A stretch of DNA of 20,292 bases from JAWAFC01 sp038890815 (GTDB lineage Archaea; Micrarchaeota; Micrarchaeia; Burarchaeales; JACRGF01), in contig JAWAFC010000013.1 in NCBI GenBank assembly GCA_038890815.1, positions 1-20,292 on the forward strand, read 5' to 3'. Positions within the stretch are counted from its first letter, which is position 1, and each line of letters starts with the position of its first letter. A program made the translations under genes and the position numbers. The notes beneath the pieces were generated by a model, which did not search any database, had not been told where the DNA came from, and saw only the letters and a program-made list of their open reading frames with translations. Below are positions 1-8,439 of this stretch, piece by piece.

Positions 1-1
1 G

Positions 2-322
2 TGGCAGAAAGTGGCAAATGCGGCTGCTGTTGGGGCGAGCGAGATGAGTGGCGCGAGGGAGGAGGGAAAAGTGTGGGAGGGTGTTGGGAAATTGGAAGTT
101 GGTGGGGTGGCAGAGCAGGATGAGAGCGCCCGCATCAACGCTCAAAACATTGAGGGCCGGTTGGCAGCCCTCCGCCGAGTGCCAATTGAGCGCGCTGGGA
201 AAAAAATTGAAGTCAGAAAAATCGTTCGGATGAGGAAGGGCGAATTTCTTGAGACAGGAATCCTCCGCAGGAAAGTGGCTGAACTTGCGAGGCTCCTCGC
301 GCTGTGGAGGGCGAGAAGATGA
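2..322 (+). CDS. Unknown protein, 5' end cut by window edge
   Basis: The reading frame is open from the first bases of the window, so the true start may lie outside; an internal GTG at 11 would give 103 residues. The product is charged and rich in Ala, Glu, Arg and Gly, with no recognisable domain, no Cys and a predicted helical basic C-terminus. The case for a real gene is its end: its TGA overlaps the ATG of the next gene as ATGA (319-322), the usual sign of coupled translation. Function is not recognisable; a chance open frame in GC-rich DNA remains possible. Confidence 0.4.
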   Translation, partial: WQKVANAAAVGASEMSGAREEGKVWEGVGKLEVGGVAEQDESARINAQNIEGRLAALRRVPIERAGKKIEVRKIVRMRKGEFLETGILRRKVAELARLLALWRARR

Positions 323-966
323 AGCGGGCGAAGAGGCGCGCGCGCCCATTTTTCTCCCTTGAAACCACATGGGACTATGCCAAGCTATTCCTTGTGCTCG
401 TCGTGCTCATCCTGCTTGGCATGATGGCATTTGTGCTGTGGCCCACAGAGAAGGGGGTCAGGATGAGCGTGAGCGCGGAGCCTTTGCTGCCGAACGCCGC
501 GCTCAACCTTTCTCCGGGCGAGAGGTTTGTCTACAACGTTTCGTTTGGCCGGGAGAGCACGCTCGTGGAGTTCGAAGTCGCCGACAAGCTCGAGGACTGC
601 CTTGTGGTCAGGAGCAGCCCGATGGGCGAAGGGTGCATTGCGGCCAACGGCTCGCTCGTGTGGGGAAACATTTCGGGATTTTTTGAGAGATGGATGCTCG
701 CGCTCGCGCCAAACTGGAGCTGGAGGGTGAGAGTGCGCAGCGAGGTTGTGGGCATAGGGATGAGCGAAGAGAGGGTGATAAGCTATACAGTGTCGGAGGT
801 TGCAGAGAGGAGGGGCAGGCGTGCATTCCATGTGCTCGTGGCATCACCAAGCGGGGTGGAGGGGGAAATCTGGGTGGATGCCGAAAGGAGGATTCTGCTG
901 GCAATGAATGCCAGCGGGTTGCGTGCAGAGTTGGTGCGCGCGCCTTTCCCGCTCGCTAGCCCGTGA
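319..966 (+). CDS. Membrane-anchored extracytoplasmic protein, unknown function
   Basis: 215 residues. The ATG at 319 is chosen over a GTG at 304 because it overlaps the previous stop as ATGA and has GGAGG at 306-310, eight bases upstream. A basic N-terminus (KRAKRRAR) precedes one membrane helix at about residues 21-41, so the rest should lie outside the cell. That domain looks beta-rich, with two Cys (in EDCLV and EGCIA) that could form a disulfide, and it holds five usable N-X-S sequons (NVS, NGS, NIS, NWS, NAS), as expected for an N-glycosylated archaeal surface protein. No family recognised. Its tail overlaps the convergent gene by 11 bases. Confidence 0.75.
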   Translation: MKRAKRRARPFFSLETTWDYAKLFLVLVVLILLGMMAFVLWPTEKGVRMSVSAEPLLPNAALNLSPGERFVYNVSFGRESTLVEFEVADKLEDCLVVRSSPMGEGCIAANGSLVWGNISGFFERWMLALAPNWSWRVRVRSEVVGIGMSEERVISYTVSEVAERRGRRAFHVLVASPSGVEGEIWVDAERRILLAMNASGLRAELVRAPFPLASP

Positions 967-1228
967 GCAAGGAGAACAGCCTTCTGCCTATATCTTCGGC
1001 CACCTGCGCACTGCCCGCCCCCCTGACAAGTACATGCCCACTGCGATAGAGAGCCAGCTTCACCTCGCCAAACCTGAGAAAAAGTACGAGCGGTGTGGCG
1101 AGCTCGACCACAAACCCGGCGCGCGCCAGACGGGTGGCCGCATCCTTCAGATCCAACTCCATCTTCCTCTTGGGGCGCAGGTCGAACTCCCTTCCTGTCC
1201 TGCACGGCTTGAGCACAAACAGCTCCAT
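956..1228 (-). CDS. 90-residue protein sharing a domain with the 4Fe-4S protein at 7150-8199
   Basis: Start at the ATG 1228, four bases after the stop of the ThiI-like gene, making it last in a three-gene leftward unit (exchanger, ThiI-like, this). The upstream extension of the frame overlaps ThiI-like and is not needed. Seen in the sequence: an N-terminal LFVLKPC strand, a helix, then FGEVKLALYRSG and a C-terminal helix ending FSLL. The same pattern (LVVRPC ... GRGVVFSRSG ... IFSLL) occurs in the middle of the 4Fe-4S protein at 7150-8199, so I read the two as the same small alpha/beta domain. The alternating strand-helix pattern recalls a half TBP-like fold, but that is inference. Function unknown; context suggests tRNA or sulfur work. 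Confidence 0.72.
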   Translation of the reverse strand: MELFVLKPCRTGREFDLRPKRKMELDLKDAATRLARAGFVVELATPLVLFLRFGEVKLALYRSGHVLVRGAGSAQVAEDIGRRLFSLLTG

Positions 1229-1232
1229 GGCA

Positions 1233-1853
1233 TCACATCGGGATAGCGCGCGCGAGCGCGGCTTCGGCCATGCCCTGCACATCGAGCGGCGCCTCATCGG
1301 CTAGAATTTGGGCCAGCTTGGCCTTTGTGGCCGGCTTGGCGGGCGTGGCCGTGCAGGTCGGGTGCAGCGAGGCGAGCTCAAACGTGCCCAACGCTCTGGC
1401 CATGCGCTCTATCTCCTCCTTGTCGAGCCCGACAAGTGGCCTGAGGACTGGAATGGGTGATGCGCTGTCGAGCACGGCGAGATTGTGTGAGGTCTGGGAT
1501 GCCTTTGAGGCTATGAAGTCGCCAGCCACGAGCGCCGAAGCACCAAGCCTGGCGGCGAGCAGGGCCGCTACACGGTGCATGTGCCGCCTGCTGTGGATGC
1601 ATGTGTTGTGCGGGGAGCAAGCGCGCAGAAAGGTGGCGACATCGGGCCCGTGCGGAATGACATAGCCATCGAGCATTCCGAGCTTTTCCCTCAGCTTGGC
1701 AACCACCTTGAGCACGCCCGCCAGGCTGTCATCCGATGAAAATGGCCTGTTGTCGAAATGCACAAGCACGGGCTCAAGGCCGGCGCGCGCGGCGAGCCAG
1801 ACCGCGACGGGCGAATCGATGCCACCGGAGAGGAGCGCGATGACCTTTCCCAT
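1233..1853 (-). CDS. ThiI-like PP-loop protein without THUMP domain
   Basis: 206 residues. ThiI adenylates U8 of tRNA for 4-thiouridine formation and, in some organisms, moves sulfur to ThiS. The PP-loop ATP site SGGIDS sits at residues 9-14, and SKASQTSHNLAVLDS plus PIPVLRPLVGLDKEEI match the ThiI AANH domain. The N-terminal ferredoxin-like and THUMP domains that bind tRNA in full-length ThiI (about 380 residues or more) are absent: the protein starts directly with the PP-loop. The family Cys region is altered (CIHSRRHMHRVA). Start ATG 1853 has GAGGTG overlapping the stop of the exchanger gene, nine bases away. It may need a partner for tRNA binding or act on another substrate. Confidence 0.85.
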   Translation of the reverse strand: MGKVIALLSGGIDSPVAVWLAARAGLEPVLVHFDNRPFSSDDSLAGVLKVVAKLREKLGMLDGYVIPHGPDVATFLRACSPHNTCIHSRRHMHRVAALLAARLGASALVAGDFIASKASQTSHNLAVLDSASPIPVLRPLVGLDKEEIERMARALGTFELASLHPTCTATPAKPATKAKLAQILADEAPLDVQGMAEAALARAIPM

Positions 1854-1862
1854 GGCAACACC

Positions 1863-2855
1863 TCAGAAAATATTTGGCACAACGAGCTGCAGTATGGTTG
1901 CGAGGAGGTATATGGCAAGCAGCGCCGCGCCGGCGCGCCTGCCTATCCTGCCCCTCATCATGAAAAAGAGGAGCAGGAAGCTGAGCAGCAGCATGGCGGG
2001 CGTGGTGACCACTGCGGTGACGAAATTGATCGGCTGGGGAGTGGCGAGCGCGATCACCCCGAGGGTGATGAGCATGGTGAAGATGTTGCTTCCTATGGTC
2101 TCGCTCACGGCCAGCTCCTCGTATCCTCGCTTTGCGGCCTGAACAGCACTCGCCAGATTCGGCAGGCTCGGGCCAAGCGCGCCGAGAGTTATGCCGATCA
2201 CGAAATCGGAGAGCCCGAAGAACCCGGCAATGCCGATCATGGAGTGGGTGAAAAGCTCCCCACCGATCAGCAGCAGCGCCACGCCGGCTAGGAATACCTT
2301 GAGGCCATCGTGCACGACGAGCTCGCCAAAACCCGTTTTGCCGAACAGACGCAGGCTCTTCACTATCTTCTGCGTCTCGACCGTTCTCTGCTTTGTCGTG
2401 AGCACGCGCTCCTGCTCGTACACATTAACCAGATAGGGAATGAAAAGCAGGAGGAAGATGAAACCATCCACGCGCGTGAGCTCGAGGTCCTCCAGCGCCA
2501 CGGCAGCCACCACGATGGTGATGACAACCATGAACACAGCATCGCGCACGATCATGGCGCGCGAGACGCGCAGCGGGCGGATGAGCGCGCTTATGCCTAC
2601 TATGAGGCCGATATTCACGATGACCGAGCCGAGCGTGACTCCTATGCCCATGCCAGTATGCCCCTTGGCCACGCTCGACAGCGCGACGACCAATTCTGGC
2701 AGCGACAGCAATGTGGCCACAAGCAGGAGGCCAACCGCGATGTTTGTTGTGCTGAGCCTGCGGGCAACATCCACGCTCGCATCCGTGATCCATTCCGAGC
2801 CCTTCAGTATGAGGTATAGCGCGAGCAGGCCGATCGCGATGAACACGAGGGCCAT
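1863..2855 (-). CDS. Ca2+/cation antiporter, CaCA family
   Basis: 330 residues with about ten hydrophobic segments in two halves, as in the YrbG/NCX_Mj branch, joined by a charged loop near residues 147-180. Alpha repeat 1 has SLPELV with Glu54 and GSVIVNIGL; alpha repeat 2 has GPSLPNL and GSNIFTML. The second repeat carries Asn233 where the family has an ion-binding Glu, so ion selectivity or coupling may differ from a standard Na+/Ca2+ exchanger. The ATG at 2855 lies 25-26 bases from the centre of a TTTTAA box (2878-2883), which suggests a leaderless mRNA. It heads the unit with the ThiI-like gene. Confidence 0.88.
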   Translation of the reverse strand: MALVFIAIGLLALYLILKGSEWITDASVDVARRLSTTNIAVGLLLVATLLSLPELVVALSSVAKGHTGMGIGVTLGSVIVNIGLIVGISALIRPLRVSRAMIVRDAVFMVVITIVVAAVALEDLELTRVDGFIFLLLFIPYLVNVYEQERVLTTKQRTVETQKIVKSLRLFGKTGFGELVVHDGLKVFLAGVALLLIGGELFTHSMIGIAGFFGLSDFVIGITLGALGPSLPNLASAVQAAKRGYEELAVSETIGSNIFTMLITLGVIALATPQPINFVTAVVTTPAMLLLSFLLLFFMMRGRIGRRAGAALLAIYLLATILQLVVPNIF

Positions 2856-2877
2856 GCTTTTATTTGGCGATTCTAAG

Positions 2878-2903
2878 TTAAAAGCCCTTACGCAAAGTTT
2901 AAA
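2878..2903. promoter_or_regulatory. Divergent promoter pair
   Basis: Two TATA-like boxes serve opposite genes. TTTTAA on the minus strand (2878-2883) lies 25-26 bases before the exchanger ATG; TTTAAA on the plus strand (2898-2903) lies 26-27 bases before the ATG at 2927. Both spacings fit archaeal leaderless transcripts. No ATTC-N6-GAAT repeat is present here. Confidence 0.6.
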
Positions 2904-2926
2904 TTCATAGCACCTGAATGCTAGGC

Positions 2927-3130
2927 ATGGCCGAGAGGTACCTGTGGTGGCTCCGCGTAGCCTTCATGGCGCTCAGCGTTGTCATAGCGCTGAGTGGGCT
3001 GTTTAGCCTCAATGCGCCACACACTTTCACCGGGCTTGACCTGGCGGTGATATGGCTGGCCATTGGGGCAGCTTTCTACAGCATCCACCAGCAGGCTGAG
3101 GTTGGCAAGGCTGGCGGACGCAGGCGCTAG
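2927..3130 (+). CDS. Small two-helix membrane protein
   Basis: 67 residues from the ATG at 2927, preferred over the ATG at 2918 because it falls 26-27 bases after the TATA centre at 2900. Two hydrophobic segments (about residues 8-26 and 35-52) flank a short polar loop; the C-terminus is basic (GKAGGRRR), predicting both ends inside the cell. No family recognised. Its stop overlaps the stop of the convergent Lrp gene within CTAG (3127-3130). Confidence 0.65.
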   Translation: MAERYLWWLRVAFMALSVVIALSGLFSLNAPHTFTGLDLAVIWLAIGAAFYSIHQQAEVGKAGGRRR

Positions 3131-4113
3131 GCACAGGGAAAGAAGCGGAATCGGTAAATCTTCAGCACATTGAGCGTGTCGTAGCTAGAGATCATCCCAC
3201 CAAATTTTGTTCTCAGCTCGGTGATGAATGCCCTGAAGTCCTGCTCGGATTCGAACTCCCCGTCAACTACCAGGTCGTACCTTCCGAAGGTGCTTGTCGT
3301 CCTCTTCACATTTGGATGCTGTACCAGGAAGTTCTTCAACAACTCAAATCTCTCAGCTGTGGTGTGATAGAGCGAGAGCAGCACGCGCTTGTAAGCATAG
3401 CCATACCGCGCATGGTCGGGCAGAAAGCCAGTGCGCAGTATGATGCGCTCCCTCATCAGCCGTCTTAGCCTACTCCTCACTGTATGAGGGCTCTCACCAA
3501 GCCTGGTGGCCAGCTCGAGCACCCCGGCCCGGGCATTGTCGGACAACGCGCGTAGGAGCTCCTCATCACCCCGCACAAGGTGAACGCGCGAGAGTTTTCC
3601 ACCTGTGATGTGGACAAATTCCTCCTCAGAAAATTCCTTGCCCACAAGGTATTTTCTCCTGCAGTGGCGCGCTCCGATGTGTGTCAGAATTGTTCTCTCG
3701 AGGATGTATCCGCCAAAGCGATTTCTCACAGCCAGCAGGATGTTGTAGAACTCCAGTGGGTCTCGGGCGAGCACACCAACCATGACATCCCATCTCCCCT
3801 CGCATGCGAGCAGAATGCACACTTTGGGCTCGGCGAGGAGGAATCTGGCGAATTTGGCCAGCACACGCGGGGATATGTTCTTCAGGGCATAGTAAGCGGT
3901 ATAGAAAGTGTAGCCCGCGCTTTTGTAGTCAATGAGCGCAGTGTAGCCCTTTATGATGCCGGCCTTCTCAAGCGCGCGGATCCTGTAGGCGAGCCGCTGT
4001 GGGGAGATTTTCAGCTTTCTGGCCATGCGCGCCAGCGGCGCACGGGCATCCCCATCAAGCTCGAAGAGGATGCGGCGGCTGAGCGCATCGAGCTTCGCCT
4101 GAGATTTCTGCAT
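3127..4113 (-). CDS. Tandem (double-length) Lrp/AsnC-family regulator
   Basis: 328 residues from the ATG at 4113; a TTG at 4161 would add 16 Lys/Asn-rich residues. Order: winged helix (about 8-56, LDALSRRILFELDGDARAP then ISPQRLAYRIRALEKAGII), RAM-like ligand domain (66-146), second winged helix (183-230, LGESPHTVRSRLRRLM) and second RAM-like domain (240-322, with FGRYDLVV and FGGMISSYDTL). Normal Lrp proteins are about 150 residues with one copy of each, so this is a fused head-to-tail dimer. Lrp proteins bind short palindromes and sense amino acids; this one is a candidate for the operator found at the cysteine units, but nothing here proves it. A TATA-like box at 4133-4143 lies 25 bases before the ATG. 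Confidence 0.88.
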   Translation of the reverse strand: MQKSQAKLDALSRRILFELDGDARAPLARMARKLKISPQRLAYRIRALEKAGIIKGYTALIDYKSAGYTFYTAYYALKNISPRVLAKFARFLLAEPKVCILLACEGRWDVMVGVLARDPLEFYNILLAVRNRFGGYILERTILTHIGARHCRRKYLVGKEFSEEEFVHITGGKLSRVHLVRGDEELLRALSDNARAGVLELATRLGESPHTVRSRLRRLMRERIILRTGFLPDHARYGYAYKRVLLSLYHTTAERFELLKNFLVQHPNVKRTTSTFGRYDLVVDGEFESEQDFRAFITELRTKFGGMISSYDTLNVLKIYRFRFFPCA

Positions 4114-4130
4114 ATTTTTGAAATTCTGCG

Positions 4131-4191
4131 TCTTTAATTTATTAATTTTTCCATTTTTCAAAAATTTTCTCTAAAAACTTTTAAATATAAA
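4131..4191. promoter_or_regulatory. AT-rich divergent promoter region
   Basis: A markedly AT-rich stretch between the Lrp and zinc-protein genes. Plus strand: TTTAAATATAA at 4180-4190, about 26 bases before the GTG at 4212. Minus strand: AATAAATTAAA (4133-4143), 25 bases before the Lrp ATG 4113; the 4180-4190 box read on the minus strand could alternatively serve the TTG at 4161. Confidence 0.5.
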
Positions 4192-4211
4192 TCAACGACA
4201 GGCCTGCTCGT

Positions 4212-4475
4212 GTGGAAATGGTATCCATCACAGAGCTCATCAAAGCGCTCAGGAACTTCCTGGCGGAGGAAGAGGAGAAAGAGCCCGCTGAATGGAGAGC
4301 AGCTCACACACCCAAACCGCGCGATGACATCCCACGCGAGCGCTGCATGGTGTGCGGGCTCGAGATAAGCTATGCCGAGATGATGTATGAGAATGGCTAT
4401 GCGGTGTGCTTTATGTGTTACAAGACAAGGGCGATCGCCAATTACTACGGCAGGGTGATATGGCTTGAAAGCTGA
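4212..4475 (+). CDS. Small zinc-binding protein
   Basis: 87 residues from GTG 4212 (ATG 4218 is two codons in); the TATA box at 4180-4190 favours a leaderless start here. An acidic helix (residues 8-27) is followed by a four-cysteine site, C45-x2-C48 (CMVCG) and C66-x2-C69 (CFMCY), spaced as in a treble-clef or zinc-ribbon knuckle. No family recognised; could act in nucleic acid or protein binding. It is the only plus-strand gene bordering the long minus-strand cysteine block. Confidence 0.7.
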   Translation: MEMVSITELIKALRNFLAEEEEKEPAEWRAAHTPKPRDDIPRERCMVCGLEISYAEMMYENGYAVCFMCYKTRAIANYYGRVIWLES

Positions 4476-4564
4476 GCTGCATCCCTCGCTCATGTTGCGT
4501 GGCCCGCTCAAGCTGAGGGCGCGCTCATCGGCAAGATTGTGGTTGCTGCTACGCTCTCTCAGCA

Positions 4565-4652
4565 AGCCAGGGGGGAGAGTTGAACTCCCCTACGCCGGTT
4601 CCTGCCTCCCTTGAGCCTGCAGCCGGCTGCATAGCCGCTCTGCCACCCTGGC
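4565..4652 (-). tRNA. tRNA-Cys (GCA) with 17-base intron
   Basis: Read on the minus strand from 4652: acceptor GCCAGGG pairs with CCCTGGC; a three-pair D stem GCA/TGC with AGCGG loop, as in other tRNA-Cys; anticodon stem GCCGG/CCGGC; loop CTGCAG plus A with anticodon GCA; four-base variable loop GTAG; T arm GGGAG-TTCAACT-CTCCC; discriminator U73, a cysteine identity base. Mature length is 71 bases after removal of the intron at 4600-4616. CCA is not encoded. The 5' end touches the stop codon of the radical SAM gene (TAG at 4653-4655) with no spacer and no clear own TATA box, so it is likely cut from the unit A transcript that also carries cysteinyl-tRNA synthetase. Confidence 0.96.
4600..4616 (-). 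other. tRNA-Cys intron, canonical bulge-helix-bulge at 37/38
   Basis: After anticodon stem GCCGG the pre-tRNA reads CTGC, bulge AGG, an internal CTC/GAG stem, GCAG, bulge GAA, then CCGGC. CTGC pairs with GCAG as the four-pair central helix, flanked by two three-base bulges; cutting between bases 2 and 3 of each bulge removes exactly 17 bases. This is the standard substrate of the archaeal splicing endonuclease EndA. Confidence 0.93.
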
Positions 4653-5665
4653 CTATCGCCATACCCCGGCGAGTTTTTTGCCGCAGTAAGGACATATTCC
4701 TTCTGGTATGAGGTTTTTTAGTATTTCGAAGCCCCACCGCTCAATGAGCATTTTCCCACATCTTGGGCAATAGGTGTTCTCGAGAGGATGGCCCGGCACA
4801 TTCCCAACATAGACGTATTCGAGGCCCACATCTTTGGCTATGGCGTGCGCACGCTCGAGTGTGGCCACGGGAGTCACCGGCGTGGTGAGCATTTTGTATT
4901 CGGGATGGAATTGGGTGAAGTGCAGCGGAACCTCAGTGCCGAGATTTTCCCGCATCCATTCGCACATCATGCGGATCTCATCCGGATCGTCCGAAAGCCC
5001 TGGCACGGTGAGGTGGATGACCTCAAACCACACGCCCTTTCTCTTGAGTGTCTTGAGCGTGGCCAGCACTGGCTCCAGGCGTGCTCCGCTCACCTCCTTG
5101 TAGAACTGCTCGCTGAATCCCTTGAGATCGACGTGCGCGCTGTCGATGAGCCCGCACAGCTCATCGAGCGGCTGCGGATTGATGAAGCCCGCCGTGACAA
5201 AAACGTTCTTCAGCCCTCTGGGACGGGCCAGCCTGGCGGTATCCATGACATATTCTATGAACACAACGGGATCGTTGTAGGTATAGGAGATGGAGGCACA
5301 GCCATAGCGCAATGCCTCTTCAACGACCGCTTTTGGCGGCAGGTCATAGTGAGGCAAATCGCCCGGGCTTGCCTGAGAGAGCTGCCAGTTCTGGCAGAAG
5401 GCGCATCTCAAGTTGCAGCCAACCGTGCCGATGGAGTAGGACCATGTGCCGGGCAGGAAATGAAAGTTCGGCTTCTTCTCAATGGGGTCTATCTGGATTG
5501 CTGAGGGCTTGCCATACACGAGAGAGTAAAGCCGGCCATGTCTGTTCTCTCTCACGCGGCACTTCCCTCTCTTGCCCTCAAGTATTGTGCACCAGTGAGG
5601 GCACAGCGTGCACTGCAGCGCATCCCCCTTCAGCACACGCCAGTACAGCGCCTCCTTCTCCTGCG

Positions 5666-5669
<4 letters not shown>
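4653..5669 (-). CDS. amrS: AmmeMemoRadiSam-type radical SAM enzyme
   Basis: 338 residues. The ATG at 5669 overlaps the cysS stop as ATGA, so the GTG at 5681 is not used. Radical SAM cluster CNLRCAFC (Cys 85, 89, 92); an N-terminal four-Cys set (C20, C23, C27, C37) and a C-terminal pair of CxxCG knuckles (CPRCG, CPYCG) are usual for this COG1180 branch, once named pyruvate formate-lyase activating enzyme. The true substrate of the AmmeMemoRadiSam system is unsettled; its AMMECR1 and Memo partners are not in this window. It is the last protein gene of unit A and ends directly at the tRNA-Cys gene. Confidence 0.9.
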
Positions 5670-7141
<1,472 letters not shown>

Positions 7142-7149
7142 GTGTGCAC

Positions 7150-8199
7150 CTAGAGCTTTGTTGCAGCGTGTGCTATTTTAAGTGATGCCCCTGCGGCCTT
7201 GGCGGCCCAAACCTGTCCGCCTTCTGAAAAGCCGCGCTTGAGCTCGGCTAAAGTCCGCGCGGCATCTCCGGCAGCGTGCGCCGCCTTTTTCTTATCCCCC
7301 GTCTCGAGGGCCTCCCAGGCCTCCCTGGCGATTTTCTTCAGCCGCTGGCCCTCTCCTGCCCTGGCCAGCCCGTCTGTGAGAAAGCGAAGCTGCTTGGCAA
7401 GCCCGAGGAGGAACAGCGCGCCGGCATCGCCCTCGAGCAGCAGCGCGAACGCTCTTTTCTCGGCGCTCTCGAGTGCAGGCTCTGCTCCGGTCCCTTCAAT
7501 CGCGTGATTCGCCGCGGGCGAGAGGAGGGAAACGGCTGGGGTGGCGTGGCGGCTCGGGACGGATGACTGCGGGCTCGTGGAGGGGGGAACGCGCGAGGCG
7601 TGGCAGGCGCCGCAGGCGTTGCACGCGCCTATGGCGCAGTCGATTGCGAGGGAACCGCATTCGGAGCAGACCGCTGCAGGCCAGCTTACCAGGGCAAGGA
7701 GTGAAAAAATCCTTTCCAGATCACTGCGGTCATGGGCGGCGCGCGCAATGGCCTTTCCGGAGCGCGAGAAGACAACGCCTCTCCCCTCGCTGAGCAAAAT
7801 GTTCGCTATGCCCAGTGAGTGGGAGTACTTGACGTTGCCGAAGGCTCCGCTGGCACGCAGTGCATGCTCAAGATAGACCGAGTCGAATGGCGGGTAGGGG
7901 GATGGCAGCCAGTGGCGGATGTTCGCCTCGCCGCTCACCCTGTTCGCGACATCGATGCATGGGCGCACGACGAGCATATCCTTTTTTGGCTCTGGCAGGC
8001 GCGATGGGGAGTACTTTCGCTTCAGCTCGGCGAATGCGAGCGCGGCCTGCGGGCTCTGCCTGGCTGGGATGCACTCAGAGAACTCGCCCACTCCTGCGAG
8101 CGCCCTGCGAGCCAGCGCGCCGCAGTCCAGTCCGCATAGGCTGCAGTCGATGCGCGGGGTCAGACTGAGGGCATCATCCCATTCCCTGATTTTAACCAC
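7150..8199 (-). CDS. 4Fe-4S cluster protein with second Cys-rich site
   Basis: 349 residues from a GTG that follows the TusA stop with no gap. N-terminus: C19-x2-C22-x3-C26-x16-C43, close to the 4Fe-4S (PF04060-like) pattern of RnfB and the corrinoid protein subunits. Middle (about 75-170): the domain shared with the 90-residue protein at 956-1228 (LVVRPC, SRSG, IFSLL). Then a cluster of six Cys, C178-x2-C181-x6-C188-x4-C193-x2-C196-x2-C199, for zinc or a second Fe-S cluster; a low-complexity Pro/Ser linker; and an Ala-rich helical C-terminus. No named function recognised. Position between a TusA carrier and cysS, in the sulfur operon, suggests electron or sulfur delivery, which is inference. 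Confidence 0.82.
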   Translation of the reverse strand: MVKIREWDDALSLTPRIDCSLCGLDCGALARRALAGVGEFSECIPARQSPQAALAFAELKRKYSPSRLPEPKKDMLVVRPCIDVANRVSGEANIRHWLPSPYPPFDSVYLEHALRASGAFGNVKYSHSLGIANILLSEGRGVVFSRSGKAIARAAHDRSDLERIFSLLALVSWPAAVCSECGSLAIDCAIGACNACGACHASRVPPSTSPQSSVPSRHATPAVSLLSPAANHAIEGTGAEPALESAEKRAFALLLEGDAGALFLLGLAKQLRFLTDGLARAGEGQRLKKIAREAWEALETGDKKKAAHAAGDAARTLAELKRGFSEGGQVWAAKAAGASLKIAHAATKL

Positions 8200-8439
8200 C
8201 TATTTTATCTCGAAGAAAAGTTCCCACAGCCCATTTGTTTTCCTGACCTCTATCACTTTATACCCCTCAAGTCGCATGCTCGCTGGAACATCCCTGGCGC
8301 TGAGCTCGTTGTCGACAATCACCTTGAGGATGTCGCCTGTCCTGCCCTCCTCCCTCAGCTCCTCCGCACGAATCTTTGTGTAGGTGAAGGTGTCAGGGCA
8401 CCTTTCGCCCCTCAGGTCGAGCTCGTGGGTGTGTTTCAT
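8200..8439 (-). CDS. TusA/SirA-family sulfur carrier
   Basis: 79 residues, normal length. TusA proteins carry persulfide sulfur on one cysteine between donors and acceptors. The signature LDLRGERCPDTFTYTK has the active Cys14; the usual CPxP is CPDT, a variant I associate with archaeal TusA-like proteins. The ATG at 8439 overlaps the E1-like stop as ATGA, and its own stop touches the GTG of the 4Fe-4S gene, so translation is probably coupled. In this operon it would link a sulfur source to the ubiquitin-like carrier. Confidence 0.92.
   Translation of the reverse strand: MKHTHELDLRGERCPDTFTYTKIRAEELREEGRTGDILKVIVDNELSARDVPASMRLEGYKVIEVRKTNGLWELFFEIK

Noticed and set aside
4158..4565. Minus-strand open frame of 135 residues
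   Set aside because: Crosses the zinc-protein gene and the AT-rich promoter, has no recognisable domain, and begins in the 3' end of the tRNA gene.
4590..4640. tRNA-Leu with anticodon CAA (CTCAAGG loop)
   Set aside because: The flanking bases do not pair as an anticodon stem; these bases fall in the intron of tRNA-Cys, and the variable loop is short, unlike class II tRNA-Leu.
4898..4911. Fifth match to ATTC-N6-GAAT
   Set aside because: It lies inside the amrS coding sequence with no TATA core 18 bases away; one chance match to eight fixed bases in 20 kb is not surprising.
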